64,000 nucleotides of DNA from Tetragonia tetragonoides (GCA_038025085.1 CM076154.1:22771001-22835000); one strand, 5' to 3'; shown: positions 1 to 12,556, counted from the stretch's first letter. Numbers and translations are program-made. The notes: generated from the letters alone by a model not told the origin.

Positions 1-458
1 TTGCAGACGCCTTGGCTAAGTTGGCAAGCATGATTAACATACCCGAAACTATTCGGATGATGCCCATCTATGTACCAAGGAGATCTGAGCCTTCATATTG
101 CGACACCCTGGAAGTGTTCCACGATGAAGAAGATGAGTGGTACACCGATATAAAAAATCTACTTGTTTATCAGCTCTACGCCCCTGATTCTAGCCCCAGA
201 GCCCAGAAAGCACTCAGAATGCTCGCGGCCCAATTCCTGGAAGTACATGGTGAAATATACAAGAAAAGCCATAAGGTCATAAGAGAAGTACATGCAGGAG
301 TATGTGGACCGCACATGAACGGTATGATGCTATCTAGGAAAATATTAAGGCTCGGTTATTATTGGACAACGATGGAGAAGGATTGTTGTGAGTTCGTCAA
401 AAGATTCATACAATGCCAGACCCATGCCAATCTACAACACCTACCACCAAGCCCATGA
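1..458 (+). pseudogene. Tat/Ogre-type Ty3-gypsy pol fragment (RNase H end and integrase zinc finger)
   Basis: The reading frame enters from the left edge with the end of RNase H (ADALAKLAS) and passes through a linker into the integrase H2C2 zinc-binding region (REVHAGVCGPHMNG, then LGYYW). This wording is characteristic of the Tat/Ogre lineage. Two defects are visible. The stretch between YKKSH and the zinc finger, which normally carries about 15 more residues, is missing. The first cysteine of the final Cys pair is replaced (KRFIQC where the family has C-x2-C). The frame ends at a stop soon after HANL, and the sequence then passes directly into unrelated copia pol. The integrase core is absent, so this is a dead fragment. 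The same lineage is found on the minus strand at 27.2-28.7 kb. Confidence 0.75.
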
Positions 459-472
459 TCATGGGTGAGTTC

Positions 473-1930
473 AACAAAGGAACCCAAACTAGGTCCTAGG
501 TTCAGAACTTTTGTGCACACTTCGCATTTCTATCAACCATTGAACCGAGGAACTATCAAGAAGCCTTGCTCGATCCAGACCGTGTCACTACTATGCAAGA
601 CGAACTACACCAGTTCGAAAGAAACAAGGTTTGGCACCTAGTGCCTCGTCCCTCAGATCTTATGATCATCGGAACAAAGTGGGTGTTTCGGAACAAGCTT
701 GATGAGCAAGGGACCGTAGTCAGAAACAAAGCCAGACTGGTGGTCAAAGGATACAATCAAGATGAAGGTATTGACTACGATGAAACCTTTGCACCAGTAG
801 TTATGCTATAGGCAATTCGCATTCTTATTGCTTTTGTTGCATTCATGTAGATAACCCTCTATCAAATGGACGTCAAGAGTTCCTTCTTGAATGTTTATTT
901 GAAAGAGGAAGTGTTTGTTGAACAACCTCCCGGTTTTGAAAGCCAAGATTTTGAAAATCATGTTTTTAAATTGGATAATGCACTATATGGTTTGAACCAT
1001 GCTCGGGAACGATTGTCCATGTTTTTAATGGAAAATGGCTTTGAAAGAGGTAAAATAGACAACACATTGTTTCTTAAAGTGAAAGACAAGCACTTGTTGA
1101 TTGTGCAAAATTATGTTGATGATACTATACTTGGTGCTCCTAATGAGTGTTTGTTTAAAGAGTTTTCTGATCTCATTATAAGTGAATCTGAGATGAGCAT
1201 GATGGGTGAACCCAACTTCTTATTGGGTTTGCAAATCAAGCAATCCAAGGAAGGGATCATAATTCACCAACAAAAGTACCTAAAGGAGCTTCTGAAGAAG
1301 TATGGAATGAACAAAGGCAAGTCCATGCACACTCCAATGTCCACGGCCACTAAGCTTGACTTAGATGAGAATGGTAAGAAGGTAGACGATAAAACCTACA
1401 GAGGCATGATCGGCTCTCTTCTTTACTTAACCGCAAGTAGACCCCATATTGTGTTTAGTGTAGGCTTATGTGCTAGATTTCAAGCATGTCCTAAAGAGTC
1501 TCACATGATAGCCGTTAAGAGAATATTAAGGTACTTGCATGGTTGTGATAACTTAGGCCTTTGGTATCCTAAGGGTACTTCTTTTGATGTCATTGGCTAT
1601 GCCGATGCGGATTATGCCGACTATCTAGTTGATAGAAAAAGCACTTCCAGCATGGCTCACTTTCTTGGTTCTTGTTTGATTTCATGGGGTTCTAAGAAAC
1701 AAAACTCAATTGCCTTGTCAACAATCGAGGCCGAGTATGTGTTAGCTACATCTTGTTGTGCTCAACTCTTATGGATTAAGCAACAATTGAATGATTTTGG
1801 TGTTGTGATTGATTGCATTCCCATCTTTTGTGACAACACTAGTGCCATTAATATTGCTAAAAATCAATGTCAACACAAGAGGACCATTGTTCAATCCTCT
1901 TCTCTACTAATCTTCATTGGTCATATCTGA
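473..1930 (+). pseudogene. Ty1-copia reverse transcriptase and RNase H fragment (Sirevirus-like)
   Basis: One frame carries the copia RT start (FLSTIEP, then QFERNKVWHLVPRP), the RT core (QMDVKSSFLN, PPGFE), the catalytic YVDD at 1112-1123, and RNase H (GYADADYADYLVDRKSTS, then STIEAEYV and CDNTSAI). Three in-frame TAG codons interrupt it, at 497, 809 and 848. The RNase H is cut after QHKRT near 1896 and the last residues are unrelated. The wording resembles Sirevirus-type copia pol, which would fit the copia copies at 28.7-40.8 kb, but that link is inference. No LTR, integrase or gag is attached. Upstream it abuts a Tat fragment and downstream it abuts minus-strand sequence. Confidence 0.85.
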
Positions 1931-1993
1931 GTAATTCTCTATAGGTATCTCTTCTGGTTCTTCCTCTAAGTCATTCTCAATATCATCACTCCC

Positions 1994-2500
1994 CTACTCA
2001 TCTGAACTAACCTCAATTACCTCAACTCCATTGCACAAATGTAACTCAACGCAAGCATGTTGGCTTACAGTCATGTGTCTTTCAACATATCGTTTTTGTT
2101 GCATAGGTAGCTCTTCTGGGCTAGGTTCCACATGAATCTTTGTACCTTCTTCTACTTTATATGGTTTCACGTCCTCTCCCTTATAATTTTCTTCTAATAC
2201 CATAATCTCCTCGTCGACCCTATCATCTCGGTGTACATGGCCTATAAGGTAAGTGGCTTTAGCCTCAACATCTATCTCTATATTAGTTTCACTTTCTCTA
2301 ACGTCTAGCATGTCAAAATCATCAAAGTCTGGAATTTCTTCTTCCCAAAAGTTATCTAAATTCATATCAAGTATTATTTGTGGTTTTGGGCAATATGATA
2401 TCCCCATGAATCTGGTAGCTTTCCAACACTGATTTAGCTCAAAAATATCATCTTCTACCTTATCAACAGTCTTGGACCATCTAATCCACTTAGGGTTCAA
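1994..2500 (-). CDS. Unidentified acidic ORF, 168 aa
   Basis: An open frame of 168 codons on the minus strand starting MNPKWIRWSKTVDKVE. The N-terminal third has an ordinary mixed composition with a few aromatic residues (CWKATRFMGISY). The remainder is rich in Asp and Glu (EEEIPDFDDFD, ending EVSSDE). I recognise no domain. It lies about 540 bases downstream, in the minus direction, of a retroelement primer-binding site at 3038-3049, so it may be leader-region or displaced coding sequence of that gypsy element. No zinc knuckle or protease motif is present. It could also be a captured host fragment or a chance ORF, although its length in AT-rich DNA argues mildly for a real coding origin. Confidence 0.35.
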   Translation of the reverse strand: MNPKWIRWSKTVDKVEDDIFELNQCWKATRFMGISYCPKPQIILDMNLDNFWEEEIPDFDDFDMLDVRESETNIEIDVEAKATYLIGHVHRDDRVDEEIMVLEENYKGEDVKPYKVEEGTKIHVEPSPEELPMQQKRYVERHMTVSQHACVELHLCNGVEVIEVSSDE

Positions 2501-3037
2501 ATAAATCGCATGTGTCTACTCCCTCAGGTATCTACTCCCTCAACTGTTGACGACTGTAGATGCTATACTCAACCCATGGAGATATCCATGGTAAAGTTTT
2601 CATAACGACATATGCTTGTACTTCATGACGATATAAAGGATTAGGACCGACTATCATATTGAAAGAGTCTATGTATCACATCATATCGCTTACGTGTCTC
2701 GAAACATGCTTCATTGGCAATAATCCCCACATGAGAGGATGCAATGGTTCACACCCTCCAGGTTCCATCTATAGCACATAGAAGCAAACAATGAAAAAAA
2801 AGACAACAAAAATAATTGCACAAAACAACAGACAATCCCAAGCCCATCCATACTCTCCTTCTCCCGACGGCTTTAAACATATTTAGTTTCTTTTTAATAC
2901 ACCTAAGTCTCGCTAATTCCATTTCAACCTACATCAGTTTAACTAACGCTTAGATCATAATGATCATTGCGTCGACACAAACAGCAAACCACTATGACAC
3001 TCTACGCACTGCAGAACGTACCCTTTAGGAGCGAACT
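2501..3037 (-). other. Leader region of the minus-strand gypsy element
   Basis: Between the unidentified ORF and the primer-binding site there is no open frame of note. It reads as a non-coding leader: AT-rich with a short A-run near 2797. I see no gag motif. Confidence 0.35.
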
Positions 3038-3049
3038 GCTCTAATACCA
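3038..3049 (-). other. Primer-binding site (initiator-Met tRNA type)
   Basis: The minus strand reads TGGTATTAGAGC, one mismatch from the plant retroelement primer-binding site TGGTATCAGAGC. It lies three bases after an LTR ending GGGTTGTTACA. This sets the orientation: the LTR is on the higher-coordinate side and the internal region extends leftwards. Confidence 0.8.
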
Positions 3050-3052
3050 TTT

Positions 3053-3700
3053 TGTAACAACCCAAATTTTTTGAAATCCCAATTAAGGTGGAATCCATCG
3101 TTAGCGAAAGCACCTCAAACCTTACTTTGGGCTTGTTACCGCCGTATTTCCTCTTGGGAGAAATACAAGGCTAAACTATCAAAGAATCATTAACTGACAG
3201 TGATACTAATGAGCTATTTAGAAGAAACAATGGATCTTTATAATTGAATCATAACTGTTTACAGACACGCCTACAATACTAAAAAGAAATAACAGTTATC
3301 TACACTTGGCATTCTCTCGTGTAATCCTTGTTTCCCAAAAGACAACTCCTCCAAAACTCAACAGATAACATACACTCCCCTCCCCATAAATAGAGAGAAC
3401 ATGGGTCAAATTCGCTCCACCATGTAAAAACCAATTACTAAGTACACCTGCCTAAGGAACCATTATGAACCTCAAAGTAAAACTCTTTTCTTAAAAACAT
3501 TTATGAAAATGAACACTTTTCTTTTAAAACAGTAAACCATCCTTTGAATACGGAAGCTTTTCAGATAATCATCACTTTACAGACAACCACATATTTCTCA
3601 CATAACTTCTCAGAATTCAATCCTCGATCGCACTTCGTACTCCGATAATCCATTTATTTATTTATAGCATAGGAAAAGTGAACAAGGTAGTATAACCACC
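3053..3700 (-). repeat. 3' part of a minus-strand Ty3-gypsy 5' LTR
   Basis: On the minus strand this sequence ends GGGTTGTTACA immediately before the primer-binding site. That is the usual end of Tekay/Del-type LTRs (compare GGCGTTACA ending the LTR at 12556). A GCTTTCGCTAA word near 3095 (minus strand) also occurs near 12190 in the Tekay LTR, supporting the same broad family. A TATA-like ATGCTATAAATA lies on the minus strand around 3657-3668. The upstream boundary cannot be fixed: I found no convincing TG end before about 4.4 kb, so the true LTR may be longer. Confidence 0.5.
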
Positions 3701-5671
3701 ATGGAGATTCTTTACCATGTGTATACTACTTACGGGAACATCTTTCCCCACAAAACATGGCAACAATACACATAACAGAAGTCTAGTATGATCATACCCC
3801 TTAAGTACTCTTGGAGATAACTTTACCGTAGAGTATGTCTTTCGGAGATACTTCAACACAAGACATTTATGTCTTTCGGAGGGTTCAAAATAGGACATTC
3901 ATGGTCGTACATATCATGACCTTAAGGACGACACACAATATACACAATTCTCCCAGGAGAGTTCCCTTTCGAGAACGATCCTTTGGAGCACAAAATTTTC
4001 GTCACTCATGGAGATACTCTACCATGAGCTTCTCTACCCACATTCCATTCTTTCACTTTAACACAGAACAAAACATTAACAATAAATCCATTATTCTGGT
4101 TGTTTTCCCCTTAGCAACAATTCAGACTTCTTTGCTTCTCAAAACACAAAACTTGTAACTAAACTTTAAATACAATTGTGAACACTGTTAATAAATCAAA
4201 ACAATTTAAAACCATGTATAGAACACATAGCAAATAGAGTTGAAAATGAAAGTAGTTAGCAAAAGTGTGGACATGGTACGTAGTTACCTCGTACCATCTC
4301 AAACTATAGGTGGGGATTACTCTAAGAACATCTACCTTGAGCTTCAACAAGCTTTCCTTTTCACTTCAAACACGTAACTAAGGTTACCAATATCACCATA
4401 GTCGAAATTGATCTCAATTGGACTTACAGATCATGAGAAATTCACAAAGTAACTAAAGCTGTAATACTGGATGGATTGTAGAATTGAAGGTGAAATCTAA
4501 ATGACTTTTTGAGGGTCTATATGATCAGGTTTATGGAAATCAACAACTGGTAAATGAATATTTATGTCTTAGGGTTCTAACAAAGGTTTTAGAAGGTCAT
4601 TATCATAAGTATTAAAGGAGATAATCGCCCAAGAGTGCAGAGGTATCAATCTTATAAGATGATTTGCACAGTTGGGAAGATAAGGCTGCCTTCTTGGCTG
4701 TATTAGGCGGCAATTAAAGACCTATGATGACCTACTTTGGTAGATTAAAGGTATGGTGTCTCATAAGGATCAAATAAAACTATAGGTTGGGTTATAGGGC
4801 AAAGGAAACGGGTCTCCAATTATAGACAATACATGAGCTGTTATTTCTGGAGCAAGTTTGTTTGTGGTCTTGTTTAATGATGGTTCTCTTTGCTATTAGA
4901 GTATCACTTGGGCATATTCTCATAACGTAAGCAAGGTCACATGAAATGGTAGCTTGGATAAAAGTATTGGACTCTATGTTAAAGGATAAGAGCAATGAAA
5001 CTTATCTACAACAGAGGTCGAACACACAACTACTGCATCGGCTTATAATTGGCTTGTGTTGGGTAAGAAACTTACTTGGCAAATGGTTTTCATTTTTATC
5101 TCTTTTGGATAAGATCAAACATTCATGATGGGCATAAGAACAAATAATTGATGGTTATCTGTTACTTAGCCATTAAGGAAACTTGGAGGTAGCAAAGTTC
5201 AAATCGTCTTCGTACTCTTAATGCCATTCCATTGTGCTTGATTTGTGTGGCTCTTCTAAGGTGATATCCTTTGGTGTTGGGGTACGGATTGGATTGACTA
5301 CCACATTGGAAACACGGCTCCATCAGTTGGCAATAATTCTTCGGAGAGATAGTGGCTTAGCTATGAAGAAACAGTTCTCGAATAATTGAACATGATATAA
5401 CAACCAAGTATGTGCTTCAACTTAAAATAGGTTCTAACTTTCTAAAATATTTCTAATGGTGTTCTAATAGGATTCTTAGAATCATAATCCAATACCGTAT
5501 GGCTATTGGTTTCTCTAATTTCTCCACATAGGCTCGAACAAAGTTTGTCTAACGTAAGTAAGGAACATCTCTTGTCTATACCGGCACAAAGGTTAACATG
5601 TTTAAAATTTTAAATCAATTTGGTCAAAGATAACCTGAATTTCTGATAACTCACAAGTTTAATCTCTAATC
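3701..5671. other. Gap: no recognisable gene
   Basis: About 2 kb of AT-rich sequence with only short frames. The left part probably belongs to the minus-strand LTR. The right part lies where gag of the following plus-strand chromovirus should be, but no gag motif survives until the glycine/asparagine-rich stretch at 5672. I see no promoter, RNA gene or repeat here that I can support. Confidence 0.4.
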
Positions 5672-6423
5672 AATGGTGGTAATTTTGGTGGTTGTTACTG
5701 TAACCGACAAGGAAGTGACTTTAATCGTGGAAACAACAACAATCAGTTTCGTGGGAACCCTAACCCAGCTCCACATGTCACCTTTGCTCAGCCTATTGCA
5801 AGCCAAGTGGCCAGTAGCCCCAAGGGGAAGATACACGTCTTGAGTTTTTACGATGTGGATACGAACCCGAACGTTGTGACTGGTACATTCTTTATTCATT
5901 TTTGTACTGCATATGTGTTGTTTGATACCGGTGCATCTCATTTTTTATATCCACCTCATTCATAGCTAAACACGGGTTAACACGAAATTCCTCTTGCGAA
6001 ATGGATATTACCACACCTAATGGTACTATTCTGTCATGTCAAAACATGATAAAGAATTGTCCTATCGTGATTGTATAAACGTCATTATCTGGTGATTTGA
6101 TTCCGTTTAATATATCAGATTTTGATGTTATATTGGGGATGGATTGGTTAAGTAGATTTTATGCTAGAATTAAATGTCATTTGCAAAAAGTATCACTTAG
6201 GAATTCATATTGTGGAAGAGTATCATATAGAGGAGTGATAACTAAACCGAGGGACAAAATTATGTCTGCAATGAACATTAAAGCTCAAATCGGGAAAGGT
6301 TATCCAGCTTGTTTGTGCTATGTGAGTGATACTAGACCAACATCAAATGCGATAGCCAAAATCCAAGTTCAGTCAGAATTTCTCGATGTTTTTCCTGATG
6401 AAATTCTCGGTATGCCGCCATAA
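5672..6423 (+). pseudogene. Tekay/Del chromovirus gag end and aspartic protease (degenerate)
   Basis: The frame opens in a Gly/Asn/Arg-rich gag tail (NGGNFGGCYCNRQG, then RGNNNNQFRGN). It continues through a linker to the protease active site LFDTGASH, with D-T-G-A-S at 5924-5938. A TAG follows at about 5963. After two frame changes, the conserved post-protease motif FDVILGMDWLSR appears in the open stretch 6097-6423, ending EFLDVFPDEILGMPP, which is the usual lead-in to chromovirus RT. The catalytic Asp is kept but stops and shifts make the polyprotein non-functional. It continues directly into the RT at 6424, so this is one decayed element in 5'-3' order. Confidence 0.8.
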
Positions 6424-7280
6424 AGAACTATAGACTTTACTATTGATCTTATGCCAGGAACTTCACCCATATCTAAAGCACCATATAGAATCGTCCTAGC
6501 AGAAATGAAAGAATTGAAAAAGCAATTAGAGGAACTATAAAAGAAAGGGTACATTCGACCTAGTTTTTTCACCTTGGGCAGCACCAGTACTGTTTGTGAA
6601 AAAGAGAGATGGGACCTTAAGGTTATGTATTGATTATCGGAAGTTAAACAAAGTCACAATTAAGAATAAATATACGTTGCCTAGGATAGATGACTTATTC
6701 GATTAATTTAAAGGGGCATGGATATTTTCTAAAATTGATTTGACATTGGGATATTATCAATTGAGGATAAAGGAGGAGGATATACCTAAGACTGCATTTA
6801 GGACTTGTTATGGACATTACAAATTCACTGTTATGCTATTTGGGTTAACTAATGCACCAGCTGCGTTTATGGATCTTATGCATCGATTTTTTCAACCGTA
6901 CCTTGATCAATTTGTTGTAGTATTCATAGATGACATCTTATTGTATTCAAATAATAAGGATGATCATGTGAAGCATTTGAGAGTTGTGTTACAGACCCTT
7001 AGAGATCTTAGCTTGTATGTTAAACTTTCTAAATGTGAGTTTTGGCTGGAGAAAGTAGCATTTTTGGGACACATTATCACTAAGGATGGGATTTCAGTTG
7101 ACCCTAGCAAGATTTAGGCAGTTGAGGAGTGGACTAGACCTACCAATGTTGGAGAAGTTTGAAGTTTTCTAGGTGTAGCTGGATGTAATCAGAGATTTAT
7201 AGAGAATTTTTCTGAAACAGCGCAGCCCTTGACTAATTTGCTAAGGAAGAACACAAATTTTCACTAGCTTTTTAGGATCT
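6424..7280 (+). pseudogene. Tekay/Del chromovirus reverse transcriptase (degenerate)
   Basis: RT begins with [21 protein letters not shown], here split by stops. The longest clean stretch, 6740-7117, covers [29 protein letters not shown] and the catalytic FIDDILLYS, with F-I-D-D at 6923-6934. It ends in the connection region [18 protein letters not shown] and TGA codons break the frame just after (7117, 7160). Both metal-binding aspartates of the FIDD box remain. The enzyme would copy element RNA from a tRNA primer, but no intact copy can be made from this locus. Confidence 0.85.
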
Positions 7281-7890
7281 GAAAATGAAATTGACAACTG
7301 CACATGTTTTAGCTTTGCCTATTGAGGGAGAAGATTACGAGGTTTATAGTGATGCATCAAGAAATGGATTAGGATGTGTTTTAATGCAGAATAGGAGAGT
7401 TATTGCTTATGCTTCTCGCTAATTGAAACCCTATGAAATAAACTATCCTACCCATGATCTTGAGTTAGCCGCAGTTGTAGTTGCCATTACGATTTGAAGA
7501 CATTATTTGTATGGAGTTAAATGTAGGATTTTCACTGATCATAAGAGTCTTAAAGATATTTTTACCCAGCGAGAGTTGAATTTTAGACAAAGGAGATGGT
7601 TAGAATTATTTAAGAATTATGATTATGAACTCAAATATCATGAGGGTAAAGCAAATGTGGTTAGCTGATGCATTGAGTAGGAAGACTAGGCATTTCATGG
7701 AAACACCTATAAAATTGAAAGAAGAGATAGAAAAGATGAATTTAGAGATTGTGAAGCAGGGTGTGCCAAGTGGGATTATCAGTAGTCTTACTATTAGGCC
7801 TACATTGTTTGATGGGATTAGGGAATTGCAAGTTCAAGATCACAAGATTCAAAAGATTAGACAAGCTGTGAGATTAGGAAAGCAGTAGGA
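7281..7890 (+). pseudogene. Chromovirus RNase H (degenerate)
   Basis: The RNase H core is readable from about 7326: YEVYSDASRNGLGCVLMQ, IAYASR, then [28 protein letters not shown] and [25 protein letters not shown]. Stops interrupt at several places (for example after YASR, and in the VVAI-RH segment). The acidic residues expected in the YSDAS, DLELAA and TDHKSL motifs are still visible. The linker 7619-7888 (MNLEIVKQG, then LQVQDHKIQKIRQAV) leads towards integrase. Confidence 0.8.
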
Positions 7891-9000
7891 TTTAAGGAAC
7901 ATGATGATGGGAGTTTCAGATTTAAGGGACGATGGTGTGTACCTACGAAAAACGAGTTGAGAAATAAGATTCTGGAGGAAGCCCATAATACACCTTATTG
8001 AGTCCATCTTGGAGGAAATAAGTTGTACAAGGATTTGAAGAAATATTTCTAGTGGAAAGGAATGAAGTTTGAGGTAGCTCACTTTGTAGCTAGATGTCTT
8101 ACTTATCAGAAGGTTAAGAGTGCTTTCAAAGACCGGGAGGATTATTACAACCACTAGATATTCTAAGTTGGAAATGGGAATCAATATCTATGGATTTGGT
8201 TACAGGTTTACCAACTACTACTAAGGGTATGAATGCCATTTGGGTGATAGTTGATAGATTAACCAAGGTAGCAAGGTTTATAGTTATTAAGGATACTTGG
8301 AGTATGTATCAGTTAGCTGAAGCTTATGTAAAGGAGATTGTAAGACTGCATGGAGTACCACAGGATATTATTTTAGATGGGGATTCTCGATTTCTATCAC
8401 ATTTTTGGAATAAACTGCAAGCTGCATTTGTGACTAGACTTAAGTTTAGTACTGCATTTCACCCTACTACTGATGGATAGACATAAAGAACGATTCGTAC
8501 TCTTGAGGATATGCTTAGGTCATGTACTTTAGACTTTCAGGGAACTTGGGAAAAACAATTTCCTTTGATTGAGTTTTCATATAACAACAGTTATCATGCT
8601 AATATCGATCAGGCCCCGTATGAAGCATCATATGGAAGGAAATGTAGGAGTCCATTGTGCTGGAGTGATATTAGTGAGACTGTGATATTAGGACCAGAGA
8701 TGATTCAGGAGACTACAGATCAAGTTCGAATAATTAGGGATAAGTTGAAGACTGCACAAGACCGACAGAAGAATTACAGTGATCGGAGGAGGAAACCACT
8801 TGAGTTTCAGATTGGGGATAAAATAATGTTGAAAATATCACCTATGAAAGGAATAAAGAGATTTGGGAAGAAAGAGAAATTAAGCCCTAAGTATATCAAA
8901 CCCTATGAGATTTTAGATCGAGTAGGAGAAGTTGCTTATCGGTTAGCTTCACCACCCAATATTCCAAAATTCAGAACGTACTTCACGTATCCCAGCTAGG
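7891..9000 (+). pseudogene. Chromovirus integrase (degenerate)
   Basis: Integrase pieces appear in order: the zinc-finger remnant (HLGGNKLYKDLKKYF, then CLTYQKVK), the core start SISMDLVTGLPTT with the first catalytic Asp, the second in IILDGDSRFLSHFW, and the HPTTDG segment at about 8460-8480. That segment is followed by a stop where the family normally continues through the catalytic Glu. The C-terminal part 8511-8999 is open: FQGTWEKQFPLIEFSYNNSYH, YGRKCRSPLCW, then KPYEILDRVGEVAYRLA. Several stops and at least one frameshift separate the parts. It abuts the chromodomain remnant at 9000. Confidence 0.85.
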
Positions 9001-9190
9001 AAAATATCTATTAGACGAGACCCATGCGATCAAGCCGGAACCAATCAGTTTAGATGGAAATCTAACTTTTGAAGAGAAGCCAGTAGCTACTCTAGACCGT
9101 AAGGATAGGGTACTTTGAAATAAAGTCACACTGTTAGTTTAAGCCGGAAGATATGCGGAAACAGTATTTGTACCTTTTCGAACATGGTTA
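9001..9190 (+). pseudogene. Chromodomain remnant at the integrase C-terminus
   Basis: Beyond the integrase stop the reading continues in another frame as HVSQLGKYLLDETHAIKPE, then EEKPVATLDRKDRVL, a stop, and NKVTLLV. A further shift gives KPEDMRKQYLYLFEH. These match the order of a Tekay/Del chromodomain: the EEKPVAILDR lead, then the region that ends in an ED-MR--YP-LF helix. Chromodomains on chromovirus integrases direct insertion to marked chromatin; this one is broken by stops and shifts. It is the main reason I assign the element to the chromoviruses. Confidence 0.7.
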
Positions 9191-9204
9191 GTCTGGGGTA
9201 GATT

Positions 9205-12200
9205 ATAATAACCAAAAAATTTAAACACTCTTATTAGATTGAAATACTATCTAATTAGCATAATATTTTTCGCTTAGCGTTATAAATTATAATTAATAAA
9301 GATAACGAACCCATTAGTGTTATAGACACCATTAACGAAACTAACGAATGTATTAGTGATTAAAATGTGACCAACTAACATAAGATTCAATTTAAACTTT
9401 GCTTATTCCATTCAAACCCATCAAATAAAGTAATAAGAGAATTAAGCTAGATTTCGATTTTGCTTAAACTAAACTAATCGAATACTTAAGCTAACGTATG
9501 AATTAGATCATGATTAAGGAAAGTAAACCTTTTTTTAGTAAAATTCAAAAAGTTTCCTCTTTTTTGTACTATTCACACTTGCTTACTCACCACCCTACTT
9601 GTCAACAAAATAGGGGGTTTCATTCCATTTGCCATTTCCCCAACCATCCACCCCATGTTCATGTTTCCCAAGTCACCAACATGCCATGTTCCCATACTAT
9701 TCATTAAACTAATTAACAACAGAGGAAGGAAAAAGGAAATTGGGAGATTTTTACATGGATGAGAGAGAGTGGACGGGTAAGAGAAGGGGAGGAAGAGAGA
9801 AAGGCTAAAGCCTTTTAAAACAAAATCTAAGAGGAAGAAAAAGAGCCAATGGGATGAAAAGCACCCGATGCCAATACTCATTATTATTTCTTCTTTCCTA
9901 AATATTAGAGCTAAACCTACAAGCAAAATAAAGCCTACAAAACCTTTTTTTTTCTTCCCCAAACTGACAACACCCCCCCCCCCCCCAAAAATACTACTCC
10001 ATTTATTCTCTTGTCATTTCTCTACCAACAATCAAAGATCATCCAACCTAATTCAAAGCAAAGCAAATTAAAATGAAGTAGAAAGAGAAAGAAAGGAGAA
10101 AGTGGTAAGAAAATAGAAAATAACTCAAAGCATTCATCCATTAATTAATTCCTGTGTTATAGATTATTTTCTTAACAATTATCTAACTCTCTTTTGTTCT
10201 CTTACTCTCACCACCGCCATCACCACCGTAGCATCACCCTCTCCCGGACGAACCGACCCCGGACCTTCAAGAGCACCACCACATCATCTTCAAGGTTAAA
10301 ACTCTACAACATCCATTTTTTACTTAATCAGTTGTTCATCACTTAGAAAATCCATGTTTAGGAACTTAAATATCCTAACTGGAATAAAATGGACTAAATA
10401 GATAAAAAGAGATGATTTATAAAGAAAACCATTCAAAAATCAAAGATATAGAAAATCCAAGGTAAAAACCCATTTACGTTCTTGCATGTCAATATGACAT
10501 TTACGTAAGATCAATGACCATAGACAAAATACTCTAAATTTTCTTTATTTTGAGTTGTTAGTTTCGAAAATGAGGAAAAACTTAGAGAATGGACTAATAA
10601 CATCCAAAACGTTCGAAAAGGAAGTTTAAGAAATAAAACAAGATTAACTTAATAAATTTTAAAACTTGGAAAATTTAAGGAATTAATATTATTTAGATCA
10701 CTTATAGAATTTTAGAGAATTAAAAAGACTATTCTTAGGACTAAAACATCCTAATGACGAAAAGTGGAACAAGAGAAGAAAAAAAAGAAACGAAATTGGA
10801 ATTTTAGTTTTCATACTTGTAAAATGTTTATATAAATCTAGGAGCTTGTGTTAGTGAGTAAGTGGAAGGAAGATAGAATAAGAGGGTGAAGTTTTTGAGC
10901 TTTGAACAAAGGTACTCTCATGTCCATCAAAATTCCTATTTTTAATGAACTAAGAAGATAACCACCTTTTTTTTTAAATATGTGCTAGTTGAGTTTTGAT
11001 TGAATTTATTTTAAGAGAATGGAATTATTTGTATGTTGAGCATGTGATGACCGAATGGTTTGGATGTTGGATTCTTGTGATTAAATTGCCTTGTTGTGTT
11101 GTTAAGTGATTATTAATTGTGTGAATTGATTAACCGAAAGTGTTCTGATGCGTGTGAACATTAACTTGTATAATCAAAGTTGATAATTGGTTTGTGGCTT
11201 GTGAGGTTATATGATCATTAAGATGAACAAATGACTATAAGACTTATTGTATGCTAAGTATTATATGATGACCGAATAGATTGTGGAATGGTTGAATATG
11301 TTCATTAAGTTAAATGATTATATTGATGTACATGATATGATGAATGAGATGATGACCGATTGATGTATGAGATAATAATAAGTGATTAATGAGTGAATCA
11401 AGTTTGGGATGCATGTTGCTTGTGTTATGACCGAAAGCCTAAGTCAATGAAATGATATGATTATTTGTTAAGGCATATTGAGAGGAATATGATCGATTAT
11501 TAAGAGAGATTAAACTTGACTAACTAACTTTTAGTGTGCTCCCAAACTTGGTACCCTTGGGATATTGAAGAGCATGTTAGTGTGCACACTTTAATAAAAT
11601 GTTGTAGGATTAAACTCGTTGGTAATTAAGATGTAGGGGTTAATTTATCCTGAGTTAACGCTTAATTACGGTTTAATCTGAGTTTATGAGATATATGAGT
11701 AGGGTGATAACCCGAGTTTCTGATATATGCGCCAATAGGCCGAATGAAATGATATACGATATACGCCGACGGGATGGATTAAATGATATTTGTAGGGTTG
11801 ATAAACCCGAGTGTAGGACTCCCATAGTCTGAGTTATGCATTCTCTTCTACACTACCTAACATAATACTATTGATCAACATTGCTTACGCCTAAGAAATC
11901 GAGTGACCGGTTATATAATAAGTTTATTTGACATTAGACCTCAAAGGTCATTTTCTGAGTAATAATAAGCTTGAGTGTATTATATTGCTTAATATTGTAT
12001 GCATGACTACTTACGAAAAAGAGAAATGGACGAAACATGATAAGAAGGACGACAAACAATCTATTTAAATATAGTTTTGAGTATTATTATGATTATTATT
12101 ACTATTATTATAAATTACTAGTTGTTGATGCTAAATGTATTTTAAGTATAAAATAAAATGAATTTTACATGGTGGGGTGAGTTCACTTAGCTTTCGCTAA

Positions 12201-12556
12201 TTTTCTCGTTGTTTTGCGTTTGTTCTCTTTGCATGGATTATCTTGTGATACAGATTTTGGGCAAGGGTGTGAGCAAGGATGGATGACTACATTTTATGCT
12301 TTGTCCGTTCATGTTTGTGTTGCATAGTTCTACCGTGGCTTCCCCAAATCGATGAGAACGCTATGTAATTCGCTTGATAGTAATCGGTTTGTAATAACAA
12401 TAATTGTCCTTTTATGAACATGTAATATATGTTTGACTTCTCTATATCTATCTTAGCCTTGTATTTGCCTTAGGTTAAGTACAGCGGTGATGCATAAGTT
12501 TGGATTAGTTGTTTATAATCACGTTTAATTAGTGGTATACAAACCGCGGCGTTACA
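9205..12556 (+). repeat. 3' LTR of the Tekay/Del chromovirus, about 3.35 kb
   Basis: Directly after the chromodomain remnant the sequence changes to long non-coding DNA starting near TATAATAACC and ending GGCGTTACA at 12556, the typical chromovirus LTR end. Inside are a C15 run near 9971, a CT-rich and CACCACCG-rich stretch at 10190-10290, and a TATA-like TATATAAATC near 10830 followed by a GA-rich leader. The GACCGAA/GACCGATT word recurs between 11046 and 11430. No matching 5' LTR is recognisable before 5672, so the element is missing its left end. The exact 5' boundary of this LTR is uncertain by about 10 bases. Confidence 0.6.

Noticed and set aside
3662..4350. Three short ORFs (63-107 codons)
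   Set aside because: They lie in LTR-like AT-rich DNA, with no motif and no codon evidence.
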